Of a stretch of DNA of 64,000 bases, positions 45,266-54,525 are shown piece by piece. Position 1 is the first letter of the stretch, and every line of letters begins with the position of its first letter. A program made the position numbers and the translations under genes. The notes beneath the pieces are model-generated. The model saw nothing but the letters and a program-made list of their open reading frames with translations, was not told the origin of the DNA and ran no database searches. Origin of the DNA: Limosilactobacillus vaginalis DSM 5837 = ATCC 49540 (GTDB lineage Bacteria; Bacillota; Bacilli; Lactobacillales; Lactobacillaceae); contig NZ_GG693413.1 of the NCBI RefSeq assembly GCF_000159435.1, forward strand, positions 103,233-167,232. The letters run 5' to 3'.

Positions 45266-46633
45266 ATGCAGCTACCAAGTGCATTTAAAACTAAGTATCA
45301 GCGACTATTGGGGGATGAGGCCCCAGCTTTTTTAGCAGCGTTGAACGAACAAAGCCTTAGTGGTTTTCGGGTTAACCCGCTGAAAGATGGCTTGCCGCAG
45401 AAGACAATTAGTCAGGCTAAAGGGAAAATGCCGTATGTACCTACTGGATATTATGGTCAAGTTAATGGAAAGTCCTTGGATCATGTTACTGGCTGGGTAT
45501 ATAGTCAGGAACCTTCTGCAATGTATGTAGGAGAAGTAGTTGATCCGCAACCAGGAGAACGGGTTCTCGACCTCTGTGCAGCGCCAGGAGGAAAATCGAC
45601 CCACCTAATTTCTTTAATGAAGGATCAAGGATTATTGGTTGCTAATGAGATCTTTCGGAAACGGGCCCTAATTTTAGCGGAAAATTTGGAACGGTGGGGC
45701 ACTCGTAATACAGTGGTGACAAATGAAAGTCCAGAAAAACTTGAAAAGCAGTTTCCCAAGTTTTTTGACCGGATATTAATTGATGCTCCATGTTCTGGCG
45801 AGGGGATGTTTAGAAAAGAACCAGCTGGGATTGAGTACTGGAATACAGATTATCCGGCAGAATGCGCTAATCGTCAGCAAAAAATTATTGCTTCAGCGAT
45901 CAAAATGTTAAAGCCGGGTGGAATTTTGGTTTATTCAACTTGTACGTTTGCTCCGGAAGAAGATGAACAAAATGCTAGTTGGATTCTTAAAAATTATTCT
46001 GAAATGCAAATGGAGGAAGTTAAAGCTTACCCGGGGATGGATCATGGTCGTCCAGAATGGGCAGATGGTAATCCAGAATTAGCAAAGGCAATTCGTCTTT
46101 TTCCTCATCATATCAAAGGTGAAGGACATTTTGTTGCCAAGTTCCGTTATGGTACTCCTGTTGCTGAAAAGCCTTTACGGAAGAAGCGGCGAAAGAAAAA
46201 GCACTCAAATTCATATGCTTTAACTAAGGATCAGCAAGAATTATTTACTAATTTCCAGGATTCGGTTATTCCTAATTATCAACCTACCAGATTAGTTTTG
46301 TTTGGCGAGCAGCTATATGACTTGCCAGCTGGAATTAGTGAAATTGATGATCTTAATATTCTCCGGCCAGGATTACATCTTGGAACATTTAAGAAACGAC
46401 GATTTGAACCATCACTAGCATTAGCCTTAGCGTTAACGCCGACTGAAGCAAAAAAAACGCTTGAATTGAGTGAAGAGCAGTGGCGTCAATACGTCCACGG
46501 TGATACGATCACAATTGATAAAGAGTTAGCTAGTGGCTGGTATTTGTTAGTTTGCGATAAGCACTCCTGTGGATTTGGAAAATTAGTGCAAAAGACGGTG
46601 AAAAACTTCTATCCAAAGGGGTTAAGATTTTAG
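45266..46633 (+). CDS. rsmF: rRNA cytosine-C5 methyltransferase, RsmF family
   Basis: A 455-aa RsmB/NOP-type m5C methyltransferase acting on 16S rRNA. SAM site LDLCAAPGGKSTHL, catalytic motif DAPCSGEGMF and second Cys in YSTCTFAPEEDE. A basic linker (KPLRKKRRKKKHSN) joins the catalytic domain to a C-terminal RNA-binding (PUA-like) domain. GGAGTGA 8 nt before the ATG at 45266 sets the start over the GTG at 45254. It heads a closely spaced run with the SPFH gene (14-bp gap). Confidence 0.92.
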   Translation: MQLPSAFKTKYQRLLGDEAPAFLAALNEQSLSGFRVNPLKDGLPQKTISQAKGKMPYVPTGYYGQVNGKSLDHVTGWVYSQEPSAMYVGEVVDPQPGERVLDLCAAPGGKSTHLISLMKDQGLLVANEIFRKRALILAENLERWGTRNTVVTNESPEKLEKQFPKFFDRILIDAPCSGEGMFRKEPAGIEYWNTDYPAECANRQQKIIASAIKMLKPGGILVYSTCTFAPEEDEQNASWILKNYSEMQMEEVKAYPGMDHGRPEWADGNPELAKAIRLFPHHIKGEGHFVAKFRYGTPVAEKPLRKKRRKKKHSNSYALTKDQQELFTNFQDSVIPNYQPTRLVLFGEQLYDLPAGISEIDDLNILRPGLHLGTFKKRRFEPSLALALALTPTEAKKTLELSEEQWRQYVHGDTITIDKELASGWYLLVCDKHSCGFGKLVQKTVKNFYPKGLRF

Positions 46634-46647
46634 AGGAGTTAAATAAA

Positions 46648-47514
46648 ATGAAAGAAAAACAAGCATTTCATGTTAATGGTTATTTAGGATTATTAATAGC
46701 AATTCTTGGCGGATTGGTCGGTCTCTGGCTTATATATAGCGGCTTTCGCTTTGGTCACCTGTTAAGCATGGTAATCGGGGTTGTGTTAGTTGTCCTTATT
46801 TTAATTCTTTCAAGTAGTCTAACGATTATTCAGCCTAACGAAGCCAAGGCATTAACGTTCTTTGGTAATTACATCGGAACAATTCGTGATGCTGGATTAT
46901 TTATGACGGTACCGTTTACTGATAAGGAACCGGTTTCTCTTCGGGTGCGGAACTTTAATAGTCAAATCCTCAAGGTTAATGATTCAAAGGGGAATCCGGT
47001 TGAAATTGCTGCGGTAATTGTCTTCAAGGTAGTTGATACTGCCAAGGCACTCTTTTCGGTTGATGACTATGAACAATTTGTTCAAATTCAAAGTGAGTCA
47101 GCTATTCGTCACGTTGCCAGTGAATACCCTTATGATACATTTGAAAATGAGGATGCATTAACGCTTCGAAGCAACCCAACTGAAGTATCTGACCGGTTAG
47201 CAAGCGAATTACAGGAACGGTTAAATGTTGCTGGGGTAAAAATCGTTGAAACGCGGTTGACCCACCTTGCTTATGCAACCGAAATTGCTAGTGCAATGCT
47301 ACAAAAGCAACAATCGTCCGCAATTTTATCTGCCCGCAAGATTATTGTTGAAGGAGCAGTATCAATTACTGAGGATGCAATAGATCGCTTGGCTAAGGAA
47401 GCAAATCTAGAATTAACGGACGAACAGCGTTTGCAAATTATTAACAACATCATGGTTGCGATTATTAGTGAACGGGGAACGCAACCCGTAATTAATACCG
47501 GGACACAACAATAA
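46648..47514 (+). CDS. SPFH/band 7 domain membrane protein
   Basis: A 288-aa membrane-scaffold protein. Two N-terminal membrane segments (about residues 12-55) are followed by an SPFH domain (SSLTIIQPNEAKALTFFGNYIGTIRDAGLFMTVPF) and an Ala/Glu-rich helical C-terminus (ILSARKIIVEGAVSI). This matches slipin/QmcA-type proteins that organise membrane domains. GAGGAG upstream of the ATG. It is 14 bp after rsmF and 17 bp before lytS, so it may be co-transcribed with the two-component system and affect membrane state, but that is inference. Confidence 0.88.
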   Translation: MKEKQAFHVNGYLGLLIAILGGLVGLWLIYSGFRFGHLLSMVIGVVLVVLILILSSSLTIIQPNEAKALTFFGNYIGTIRDAGLFMTVPFTDKEPVSLRVRNFNSQILKVNDSKGNPVEIAAVIVFKVVDTAKALFSVDDYEQFVQIQSESAIRHVASEYPYDTFENEDALTLRSNPTEVSDRLASELQERLNVAGVKIVETRLTHLAYATEIASAMLQKQQSSAILSARKIIVEGAVSITEDAIDRLAKEANLELTDEQRLQIINNIMVAIISERGTQPVINTGTQQ

Positions 47515-47531
47515 GCGGAGTTAATAAGCGC

Positions 47532-49301
47532 ATGTTATATCTAACAATCTTAATGACCGAGCGGGTCGGCTTTGTTATTATTTGTGCTTTCCTCTTGGTT
47601 AACATTCCAGCGTTTCGTCGCTGTCTCTTTGCCCAAACACTGACGGCAAAGCTCCAGTTAGTGGTAATATTTTCTTTATTTGCAATTATGGCAAATATTA
47701 CGGGGATTGAAATTGACCCGGCTAATGAACTGCATAATAAAGTTTTATTAACGGCTGTTTCTCATGATTATTCTGTTGTCAATGCCAGAATTCTTGCAGT
47801 AACTACGGCGGGAATTGTTGGCGGACCATGGGTTGGTGGTTCAGTTGGTTTGATTGCTGGTCTTCACCGGGCGTTTCAAGCTGGATTTGCCAGTGAGGCT
47901 TGGTTTTATATTCCTAGTTCAACACTGATTGGGTTACTGTCTGGTTATCTATATAAGGATAAAAATAGTTCATTTACTGTTATGACACCGTGGCGAAGCT
48001 TTGTTGTTGGTTTGTCGATGGAATCAATTCAGATGATTTTCGTCTTTCTGTTTAGTCCAACGGGGTGGTTATTGGTTCGTTATATTGCGATTCCAATGAT
48101 CTTAATCAGTTCGCTAGGGACATCAATTTTCATTTCGATTATTACGATGTACCTTCGTCAGGAAGAAGAAACCCGGGCTACGCAGACCCACTCGGTACTG
48201 AAGTTAACCAATCAAACGTTGCCTTATTTCCGTAACGGTCTTAATGTTAAATCAGCCCAGCAAGTAGTTCGGATCATCAAAAAATACACGAACTTTGACG
48301 CAATTAGCATCACTGATCGGAATACGATCCTTGCCCATATTGGTGCGGGGAGTGATCATCATATTTCGGGGGAAACAATGGTGACAACGCTCTCTGAATC
48401 AGTCATTCAGAGCGGTCAGGTAAAGGTTGCACGAAATGCTGAAGAGATTGGCTGTTCCCATATCGACTGTCCCTTACAGGCAGCGATTGTTGTTCCGTTA
48501 CGGGTTGATGATAGTGTGGCCGGAACTTTAAAAATGTATTACACCGATAGTTGGAAGCTAACGCCGGTTGAAATTCAATTGGCAACCGGTTTGGGAGAAA
48601 TCTTTGCTAACCAAATTGCTTTAGGGAATGCCGAAATGCAGGCTAAGTTGGTTCGTGATGCCGAAATCAAGTCACTGCAGGCACAGGTTAACCCGCACTT
48701 TTTCTTTAATGCGATTAATACGATTAGTGCAATGATGCGGCGAGACAGTGATAAGGCGCGTCAGTTGCTCCTGCAGTTAAGTACCTATTTCCGCTCAAAC
48801 TTAGTCGGTGCTCGAGAAACGCAAATTACTTTAGCTCAAGAACGTCAACAGGTTAATGCCTATCTTAGTTTGGAAATGACTCGCTTCCCAGATAAGTACG
48901 ACGTTCAGTTGCATACAACTGTTAGTGATGATGTTTTACTGCCACCGTTTACGATTCAGGTCCTAGTTGAAAACGCGTTAAAGCACGCATTTGGAAACCG
49001 GAAAACTGGTAATCATGTGAACGTTGATGTCTATCAGCAAGACGATCGGTTAATAATCATGGTTAAAGACAATGGTCAGGGGATTTCACCAGACTTAATA
49101 AAGCTTCTCGGTCAGCAGACTGTTCCATCTGAGCATGGTTCAGGAACCGCTTTGCATAACTTAAACCAGCGACTAGTAGGGTTGTATGATAAGAAGAGTG
49201 GTCTTCACTTTACTAGTAGTAATCAGGGGACAACAGTTAGTATCTCCATTCCATTTACCAAAAAGGGAGGGCAAGTAAATGAAAGTCTTAATTGTGGATG
49301 A
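47532..49301 (+). CDS. lytS: LytS-type sensor histidine kinase
   Basis: A 589-aa membrane sensor. The N-terminal 5TM-5TMR_LYT module spans about residues 5-205 (GIVGGPWVGGSVGLIAGLHR is its typical loop), followed by a GAF-like domain (about 225-370), then the LytS-type kinase: SLQAQVNPHFFFNAINTISAM holds the phosphoacceptor His, LVENALKHAF the N box and VKDNGQGI the G box. It overlaps the lytR gene by 23 bp. In B. subtilis and streptococci LytST systems respond to pyruvate and drive lrgAB/pftAB-type genes, which are exactly what follows here. Confidence 0.94.
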   Translation: MLYLTILMTERVGFVIICAFLLVNIPAFRRCLFAQTLTAKLQLVVIFSLFAIMANITGIEIDPANELHNKVLLTAVSHDYSVVNARILAVTTAGIVGGPWVGGSVGLIAGLHRAFQAGFASEAWFYIPSSTLIGLLSGYLYKDKNSSFTVMTPWRSFVVGLSMESIQMIFVFLFSPTGWLLVRYIAIPMILISSLGTSIFISIITMYLRQEEETRATQTHSVLKLTNQTLPYFRNGLNVKSAQQVVRIIKKYTNFDAISITDRNTILAHIGAGSDHHISGETMVTTLSESVIQSGQVKVARNAEEIGCSHIDCPLQAAIVVPLRVDDSVAGTLKMYYTDSWKLTPVEIQLATGLGEIFANQIALGNAEMQAKLVRDAEIKSLQAQVNPHFFFNAINTISAMMRRDSDKARQLLLQLSTYFRSNLVGARETQITLAQERQQVNAYLSLEMTRFPDKYDVQLHTTVSDDVLLPPFTIQVLVENALKHAFGNRKTGNHVNVDVYQQDDRLIIMVKDNGQGISPDLIKLLGQQTVPSEHGSGTALHNLNQRLVGLYDKKSGLHFTSSNQGTTVSISIPFTKKGGQVNESLNCG

Positions 49302-50004
49302 TGAACCGTTGGCACGCGACGAACTTAGCTATTTGTTAAAACAAAATGACCTGATTGACGAAATAAACGAGGCGGATGGAATTAATTCTGCTCGCGAAGA
49401 AATAGAAAATAATCGGCCAGATTTAATTTTCTTAGACATTCAGTTGGATGATGGTAGCGGGATGGCATTTGCTAAGGGATTGAAGAAAAAGGAAAATTGT
49501 CCCTACATTGTTTTTGGCACTGCTTATGATCAATATGCACTGGATGCTTTTGAGGCTGACGCAATCGATTATGTTTTGAAACCCTTTGAAGCAGATCGGA
49601 TTAATGATGCTGTTAGACGGGTTGCTAGGCTAATGGATAATCAGAACGGCAGTCGAGGAGTAACCACCCAACAGAGGAATCCGCGAATTTCACTAACTAA
49701 CGATGAACGAACAATTGTTATTCAGAAGCGCAATATTCTTTATATTCAAGCGCAAGCGGGGAAAGCTGTTGTGCATACTGAAGATCAGGAAGTTGTTAGC
49801 AAGCAGACTCTCAATAGTATCATTAATTTGTTAGATCCTAACAGATTTACTCGTGTTCACCGGAGCTTTGTAGTTAATCTTAATAAGGTTCATGAACTGC
49901 AGCCAAGTTTTAATCATACTTATGAGCTAACTCTTGATGACGGGAGCAAAATTCCTGTAAGCCGGTCATTTGTTGCTAGCACCAAGAAAGCATTAGGTGT
50001 ATAG
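49279..50004 (+). CDS. lytR: LytTR-family response regulator
   Basis: A 241-aa regulator: receiver domain with VDDEP, phospho-acceptor Asp in LIFLDIQ and Lys in YVLKPFE, then a LytTR DNA-binding domain (about residues 135-240, with YIQAQAGKAVVHT and VHRSFVVNLNKVHEL). GGGAGGG precedes the ATG, which overlaps the lytS end. Its likely target is the pair of 13-bp direct repeats upstream of lrgA. Confidence 0.95.
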   Translation: MKVLIVDDEPLARDELSYLLKQNDLIDEINEADGINSAREEIENNRPDLIFLDIQLDDGSGMAFAKGLKKKENCPYIVFGTAYDQYALDAFEADAIDYVLKPFEADRINDAVRRVARLMDNQNGSRGVTTQQRNPRISLTNDERTIVIQKRNILYIQAQAGKAVVHTEDQEVVSKQTLNSIINLLDPNRFTRVHRSFVVNLNKVHELQPSFNHTYELTLDDGSKIPVSRSFVASTKKALGV

Positions 50005-50046
50005 CTAACGTAATTATCATGATTAGGATCTGGAAGTTTAGATAAT

Positions 50047-50150
50047 GGGACTGTGACATAAGCACTTTTACTAAGTTCAAATACGAACAGCGCGGTACGC
50101 AAATGGGTTCCAGAGTCCGGTATGACCGAACTCTGGAACCCTATTTGCGC
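50047..50150 (+). repeat. Intergenic hairpin repeat, copy B
   Basis: Starts GGGACTGTGACATAAGC, has an AT-rich middle, and ends in a long hairpin whose arms GCAAATGGGTTCCAGAGT and ACTCTGGAACCCTATTTGC span 50099-50148. It aligns with the reverse strand of 34696-34800 over its whole length. The hairpin arms differ from copy A in matched pairs. It may also terminate lytR. Confidence 0.8.
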
Positions 50151-50190
50151 TCCCTCTTTTAACCATTCGATCAGTAATGTACAAAGTGAA

Positions 50191-50213
50191 TAACAGCTAT
50201 TAAATAGCTGTTA
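50191..50213. repeat. Perfect 11-bp inverted repeat (operator-like dyad)
   Basis: TAACAGCTATT and AATAGCTGTTA are separated by one base. The tiny spacer makes a DNA operator more likely than an RNA terminator. The binding protein is unknown. Confidence 0.6.
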
Positions 50214-50301
50214 TGACGGTGATTTACAAAAAGATTGATCAAAAATTAATGGTTAAAGATGGGGTGAACTGCTATCAATTGTAAATAAGTTAACAATGTT
50301 G

Positions 50302-50335
50302 AGGGCATTTCATCTATTGATTAGGGCATTTCATC
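50302..50335 (+). promoter_or_regulatory. Direct repeats, probable LytR (LytTR) operator
   Basis: AGGGCATTTCATC occurs at 50302-50314 and again at 50323-50335, a 21-bp period (two helical turns). LytTR-domain regulators typically bind two direct repeats with 21-22-bp spacing. The lytSR genes are directly upstream and lrgAB directly downstream. Confidence 0.65.
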
Positions 50336-50413
50336 CTTAAATATGGCTATTTAAGTGTGAAATTCAACACAAATGATAAAAAAAGTGTAAATTAAATAAC
50401 TGAAGAGGCACTG

Positions 50414-50427
50414 TGAAAACGGTACCG
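50414..50427. promoter_or_regulatory. Candidate cre site upstream of lrgA
   Basis: TGAAAACGGTACCG matches the cre consensus at 12 of 14 positions, 40 bp before the lrgA start. CcpA control of lrgAB/pftAB homologues is known in other Firmicutes. Confidence 0.35.
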
Positions 50428-50466
50428 AACAAAATTTATTTTTATTTCTGTGGGAGGGAATAAGTT

Positions 50467-50871
50467 ATGGAAAAGGACAAACAACCTAAGGATTCCAACA
50501 TTTATGTTCAAATGGGAATCTTTGCTGCTATTTTATTTGTTTCTCAATTGATCTCTGATCTTTTTCCAAAGAGCTTTGTTGTACCAACTCCTTTAATTGG
50601 TATGGTATTGCTTTACATTCTGTTGGCTACTCATATTGTTAAGCTTCACCAAGTTGCTAAGTTTGGTGACTTTATGATCGGACTAATTGCATTCCTGTTC
50701 GTTCCATCAGGTATCCAATTAGCTGCTCACCTTGACATCATGAAGAAGGAAGGACTTCAAGACGTTATCGTAATTATTATTGCTACGATTATCATTCTTG
50801 TTGTTATTGCCTACGTTGGTGCCCTTGTTATGAGCATTCACCACAAGATCACTGGTACTAAAGAAGACTAG
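50467..50871 (+). CDS. lrgA: CidA/LrgA family membrane protein
   Basis: A 134-aa holin-like membrane protein with four hydrophobic segments. IPTPLIGM-type sequence is seen as VVPTPLIGMVLLYILL. Family members were first described as controls of autolysis. In B. subtilis the homologous pair (PftA/PftB, YsbAB) takes up pyruvate under LytST control. The lrgB gene follows by 15 bp, and ldh follows that, which favours a metabolite-transport role here. GGGAGGG precedes the ATG. Confidence 0.93.
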   Translation: MEKDKQPKDSNIYVQMGIFAAILFVSQLISDLFPKSFVVPTPLIGMVLLYILLATHIVKLHQVAKFGDFMIGLIAFLFVPSGIQLAAHLDIMKKEGLQDVIVIIIATIIILVVIAYVGALVMSIHHKITGTKED

Positions 50872-50886
50872 GGAGGCACAATAATT

Positions 50887-51627
50887 ATGGCTAATACGAT
50901 TGTTACAAATCTAGCATTACCATTTACTGGTATCTTCATTTCATTGATTGTTTACCTAATTGGTATGTGGTTAACAAAGATTAGTAATGGATTCTTCCTT
51001 TTTAACCCATTACTTGTTGGGATGGTACTTGGTATCGTTGTCTTAGCAATTTGGGCTAAGGGTACTGGTTCCACTACCGCTGCTGTTTACAAGAAGTTCT
51101 ACCTTCCTGGTGGTAACATGATTTTCTGGTTCTTGAACCCAGCTACTATGGCCTTCGCTATTCCAGTTTACCGTGTTAACAACATTTTCAAGAAGTACTG
51201 GTTCGATATTATCGTAATCTGCTTCGTTGGTGGATTTATTTCATTGTTCCTTATCAACCTTGTATGTAAGTTATTCGGCCTTTCTGCCGCTTCAACTGCA
51301 TCAATGTTGCCACAAGCCGCAACCACTGCTGTTGCCATGCCAATTGCTGCTGGTGTTCATGGTGTTCCAGCCGTTACTGCAATGGCATGTATCCTTAACG
51401 CCGTTGTTATCTATGCTTTGGCCGAATTCCTTATTAAGGTTCTTGGTTTGAAGAAGATTTCAGCTGTTGCTACTGGTTTAGGTTTAGGTTCTGCAGGGCA
51501 CACCGTTGGTTCTGTTAAGGCTCTTTCACTTGGTGAAATTCAAGGTGCCATGGCTGGTGTTTCTGTTCTGATTATTTCATTAGCAATGGATATCTTGGTT
51601 CCAATCTACGCCCACTTATTCATGTAA
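50887..51627 (+). CDS. lrgB: LrgB family membrane protein
   Basis: Partner of LrgA, 246 aa with about 7 membrane segments. NPATMAFAIPVYR and SMLPQAATTAVAMPIA are the conserved LrgB blocks. GGGAGGC precedes the ATG. Only 30 bp separate it from ldh and no terminator is visible in the gap, so lrgA-lrgB-ldh looks like one transcript. Confidence 0.94.
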   Translation: MANTIVTNLALPFTGIFISLIVYLIGMWLTKISNGFFLFNPLLVGMVLGIVVLAIWAKGTGSTTAAVYKKFYLPGGNMIFWFLNPATMAFAIPVYRVNNIFKKYWFDIIVICFVGGFISLFLINLVCKLFGLSAASTASMLPQAATTAVAMPIAAGVHGVPAVTAMACILNAVVIYALAEFLIKVLGLKKISAVATGLGLGSAGHTVGSVKALSLGEIQGAMAGVSVLIISLAMDILVPIYAHLFM

Positions 51628-51654
51628 TTTAATTTATCATTAAGGAGAAACTGA

Positions 51655-52629
<975 letters not shown>

Positions 52630-52634
52630 TAATA

Positions 52635-52669
52635 AAAAAGATGTGATGAAAAATTCATCACATCTTTTT
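52635..52669. terminator. Strong bidirectional terminator after ldh
   Basis: AAAAAGATGTGATGAA and TTCATCACATCTTTTT form a 16-bp perfect stem with a 3-nt loop, between convergent genes. Confidence 0.92.
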
Positions 52670-52673
52670 CTTT

Positions 52674-53360
52674 TTAAAGAATTGCTTTAAGCTCGGTTAA
52701 ACGGTGGATTTCAAAGGTTGGCTTTAAGCGGGTTGAATTATGCAATGAATGGGGGTTGAACCAGACTGTATCAAGATGAGCGTTAATGCCGCCTTGAATA
52801 TCAGAACTTAATGAATCTCCAATCATTAAAGTGTTATTACGGTGACCGTTAATGTGTTGAAGCACAAAATCGAACATTTCTTTGTTCGGCTTTTGAAGCC
52901 CAATCACTTGTGAAATAAAAATATCATCAAAATATTGAAGTAATTTAGCATCCTTCAGTCGCTGATCTTGCACTATCTTTTGCCCATTGGTAACGGCATA
53001 TACGTGGTATTTATTTTGCTTTAGGTACTCCATTACCGTTCGCGTTCCGGAAACAAGTTGATGATTGTTACTGAGGTATTTAAGGTAGGTTTGAATTGTC
53101 TCTCTACCAGGAACATTTAGCTGGTGGTAAGCCTTAAAATAGTCGGCAAAGAGGTGTTCCATAAGTTGATCCCAGGTGAGTTCATTTCGTTCAAACCGTT
53201 GCCACATCCCGACATTATAATTTTGAAATGTTTGTTTAACGGTTGGTGTTAATTTCAGGTTAAAATCACTAAAGAGTTGTTTTAAGGCGTGGCTTTCGGC
53301 AGCTCCATAATCTAATAGTGTATCGTCAAGGTCAAAAAGAATGTTTTGATACGCTGTCAT
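52674..53360 (-). CDS. YjjG family HAD hydrolase (noncanonical pyrimidine nucleotidase-like)
   Basis: A 228-aa HAD phosphatase. Motif I FDLDDTLLDYG, motif II VTNG, motif III Lys in GLQKPNKEMF and motif IV MIGDSLSSDIQGG; the DxxDT-Y-A-E start is the YjjG signature. The enzyme in E. coli cleaves modified pyrimidine nucleotides. It is the last gene of the mevalonate cluster, 16 bp after fni; whether it works on an isoprenoid phosphate or is only co-located is open. AGGATGG precedes the ATG. Confidence 0.88.
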   Translation of the reverse strand: MTAYQNILFDLDDTLLDYGAAESHALKQLFSDFNLKLTPTVKQTFQNYNVGMWQRFERNELTWDQLMEHLFADYFKAYHQLNVPGRETIQTYLKYLSNNHQLVSGTRTVMEYLKQNKYHVYAVTNGQKIVQDQRLKDAKLLQYFDDIFISQVIGLQKPNKEMFDFVLQHINGHRNNTLMIGDSLSSDIQGGINAHLDTVWFNPHSLHNSTRLKPTFEIHRLTELKAIL

Positions 53361-53376
53361 TCTATGATCACCATCC

Positions 53377-54414
53377 TTAAATTAAATTGCGTTGTTGAGC
53401 ATATTCGAATTCTTCACCATGTAAGACAAAATTAGTTGATGGTAGCTCGTTAAAGGATTTACAACCAAGAAGGGCGAGAAGTCGGGGAAGGGCTATTTGC
53501 CAACTAGTAAGTTCTTTATCAAGGGCATCAATTCCATCGCGAATAAGAATATTAAGAAAATAGCCGGCAACGCCAACAGCATTGGCTCCTAAGATTCCTG
53601 CCTTAATAACGTCTAGTGGGGAACAGATCCCGCCAGAAGCAATAATTTGGGTATCCTTAGTTCGTGCTTCCCGTGCTTCTAACATTGATTCTAGGGTTGT
53701 TTGTCCCCACTGGTCGAGAAAACTAAAATCTGCTGTATGGTTTCGTCGATCTTCAATGGCAGCAAAGTTAGTTCCTCCACGACCACTAACGTTAATTATG
53801 GAGACACCGATTGATTGCAGCTGGTTAATTGTTGAACTATCCATGCCAAAACCAACTTCCTTAACTATGACTGGAATATTAAGGTGGTTAACCAGAGATT
53901 CAATATTAGTTAGCCAATGAAAATCACGATCGCCGTCATCCATAATTAATTCTTGAGTAGTATTAATGTGGAGTTCAAGAGCATTGGCGCCTAGTAAGTC
54001 AATAACTGTTTTTGCCTGTTCGAGACTCGCTTTGGCGCTTAGGTTGGCAATAATAATTCCATCTGGATTAACGTCACGGACAATCTTAAAACTTTTTTTA
54101 GCGGCTGGATCATGAAAAATAATACTTGCTGAGCCAAGTGCCATTGCGAGGTGGTGCTTTTTAGCAACAGTTGCCAGTTCCTGGTTGATTTTAAGTGCAT
54201 TCTGGCTGCCACCAGTCATTGCTTCAATAAAAAAGGGGAACGCGAGTCTTAAATTTCCACAGTTAGTAACGGGATTTACTTGATTAAGGCTAATTTCTGG
54301 AAGACTTTTATGAATGACCTGCATACTATTAAATGAATTAGTATGGACCTGGTTATAAAGCTTAGTTGCTAACGAAAGATGCTCATTTTTTCGTTGGGCA
54401 TGACTTGATTCCAT
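53377..54414 (-). CDS. fni: Type 2 isopentenyl-diphosphate delta-isomerase
   Basis: FMN-dependent isomerase converting IPP to DMAPP, about 345 aa. RKNEHLSLA start, IEAMTGGSQNALKIN (FMN site), ALGSASIIF, ELHINTTQELIMDDGDRDF, VKEVGFGM and GGTNFAAIE are all family blocks. GGAGAG precedes the ATG at 54414; the frame extends 13 codons more. A terminator-like hairpin lies between it and mvaK2, so its expression may be partly separate. In the usual family sequence the motif is NxxQExxxxEGDR; here it reads NTTQELIMDDGDR. Confidence 0.93.
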   Translation of the reverse strand: MESSHAQRKNEHLSLATKLYNQVHTNSFNSMQVIHKSLPEISLNQVNPVTNCGNLRLAFPFFIEAMTGGSQNALKINQELATVAKKHHLAMALGSASIIFHDPAAKKSFKIVRDVNPDGIIIANLSAKASLEQAKTVIDLLGANALELHINTTQELIMDDGDRDFHWLTNIESLVNHLNIPVIVKEVGFGMDSSTINQLQSIGVSIINVSGRGGTNFAAIEDRRNHTADFSFLDQWGQTTLESMLEAREARTKDTQIIASGGICSPLDVIKAGILGANAVGVAGYFLNILIRDGIDALDKELTSWQIALPRLLALLGCKSFNELPSTNFVLHGEEFEYAQQRNLI

Positions 54415-54465
54415 AGTTTCTCTCCTTAAATAAACTTTCTGAATTAATAACATTTAAAATTAACT

Positions 54466-54514
54466 AAAAGAGTGTGACCTTTGAATCATGATCGATCAAT
54501 TATCACACTCTTTT
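54466..54514 (-). terminator. Terminator/attenuator between mvaK2 and fni
   Basis: AAAAGAGTGTGA and TCACACTCTTTT form a 12-bp stem with a 25-nt loop. On the minus strand it is followed by AGTTAATTTT. Confidence 0.7.
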
Positions 54515-54525
54515 ATCATTAATTA

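Larger units (their letters stand above)
50005..50466. other. 462-bp lytR-lrgA intergenic control region
   Basis: Holds, in order, a hairpin repeat (50047-50150), a perfect 11-bp dyad (50191-50213), two 13-bp direct repeats (50302-50335) and a possible cre (50414-50427). No ORF with a ribosome site was found. Confidence 0.75.
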
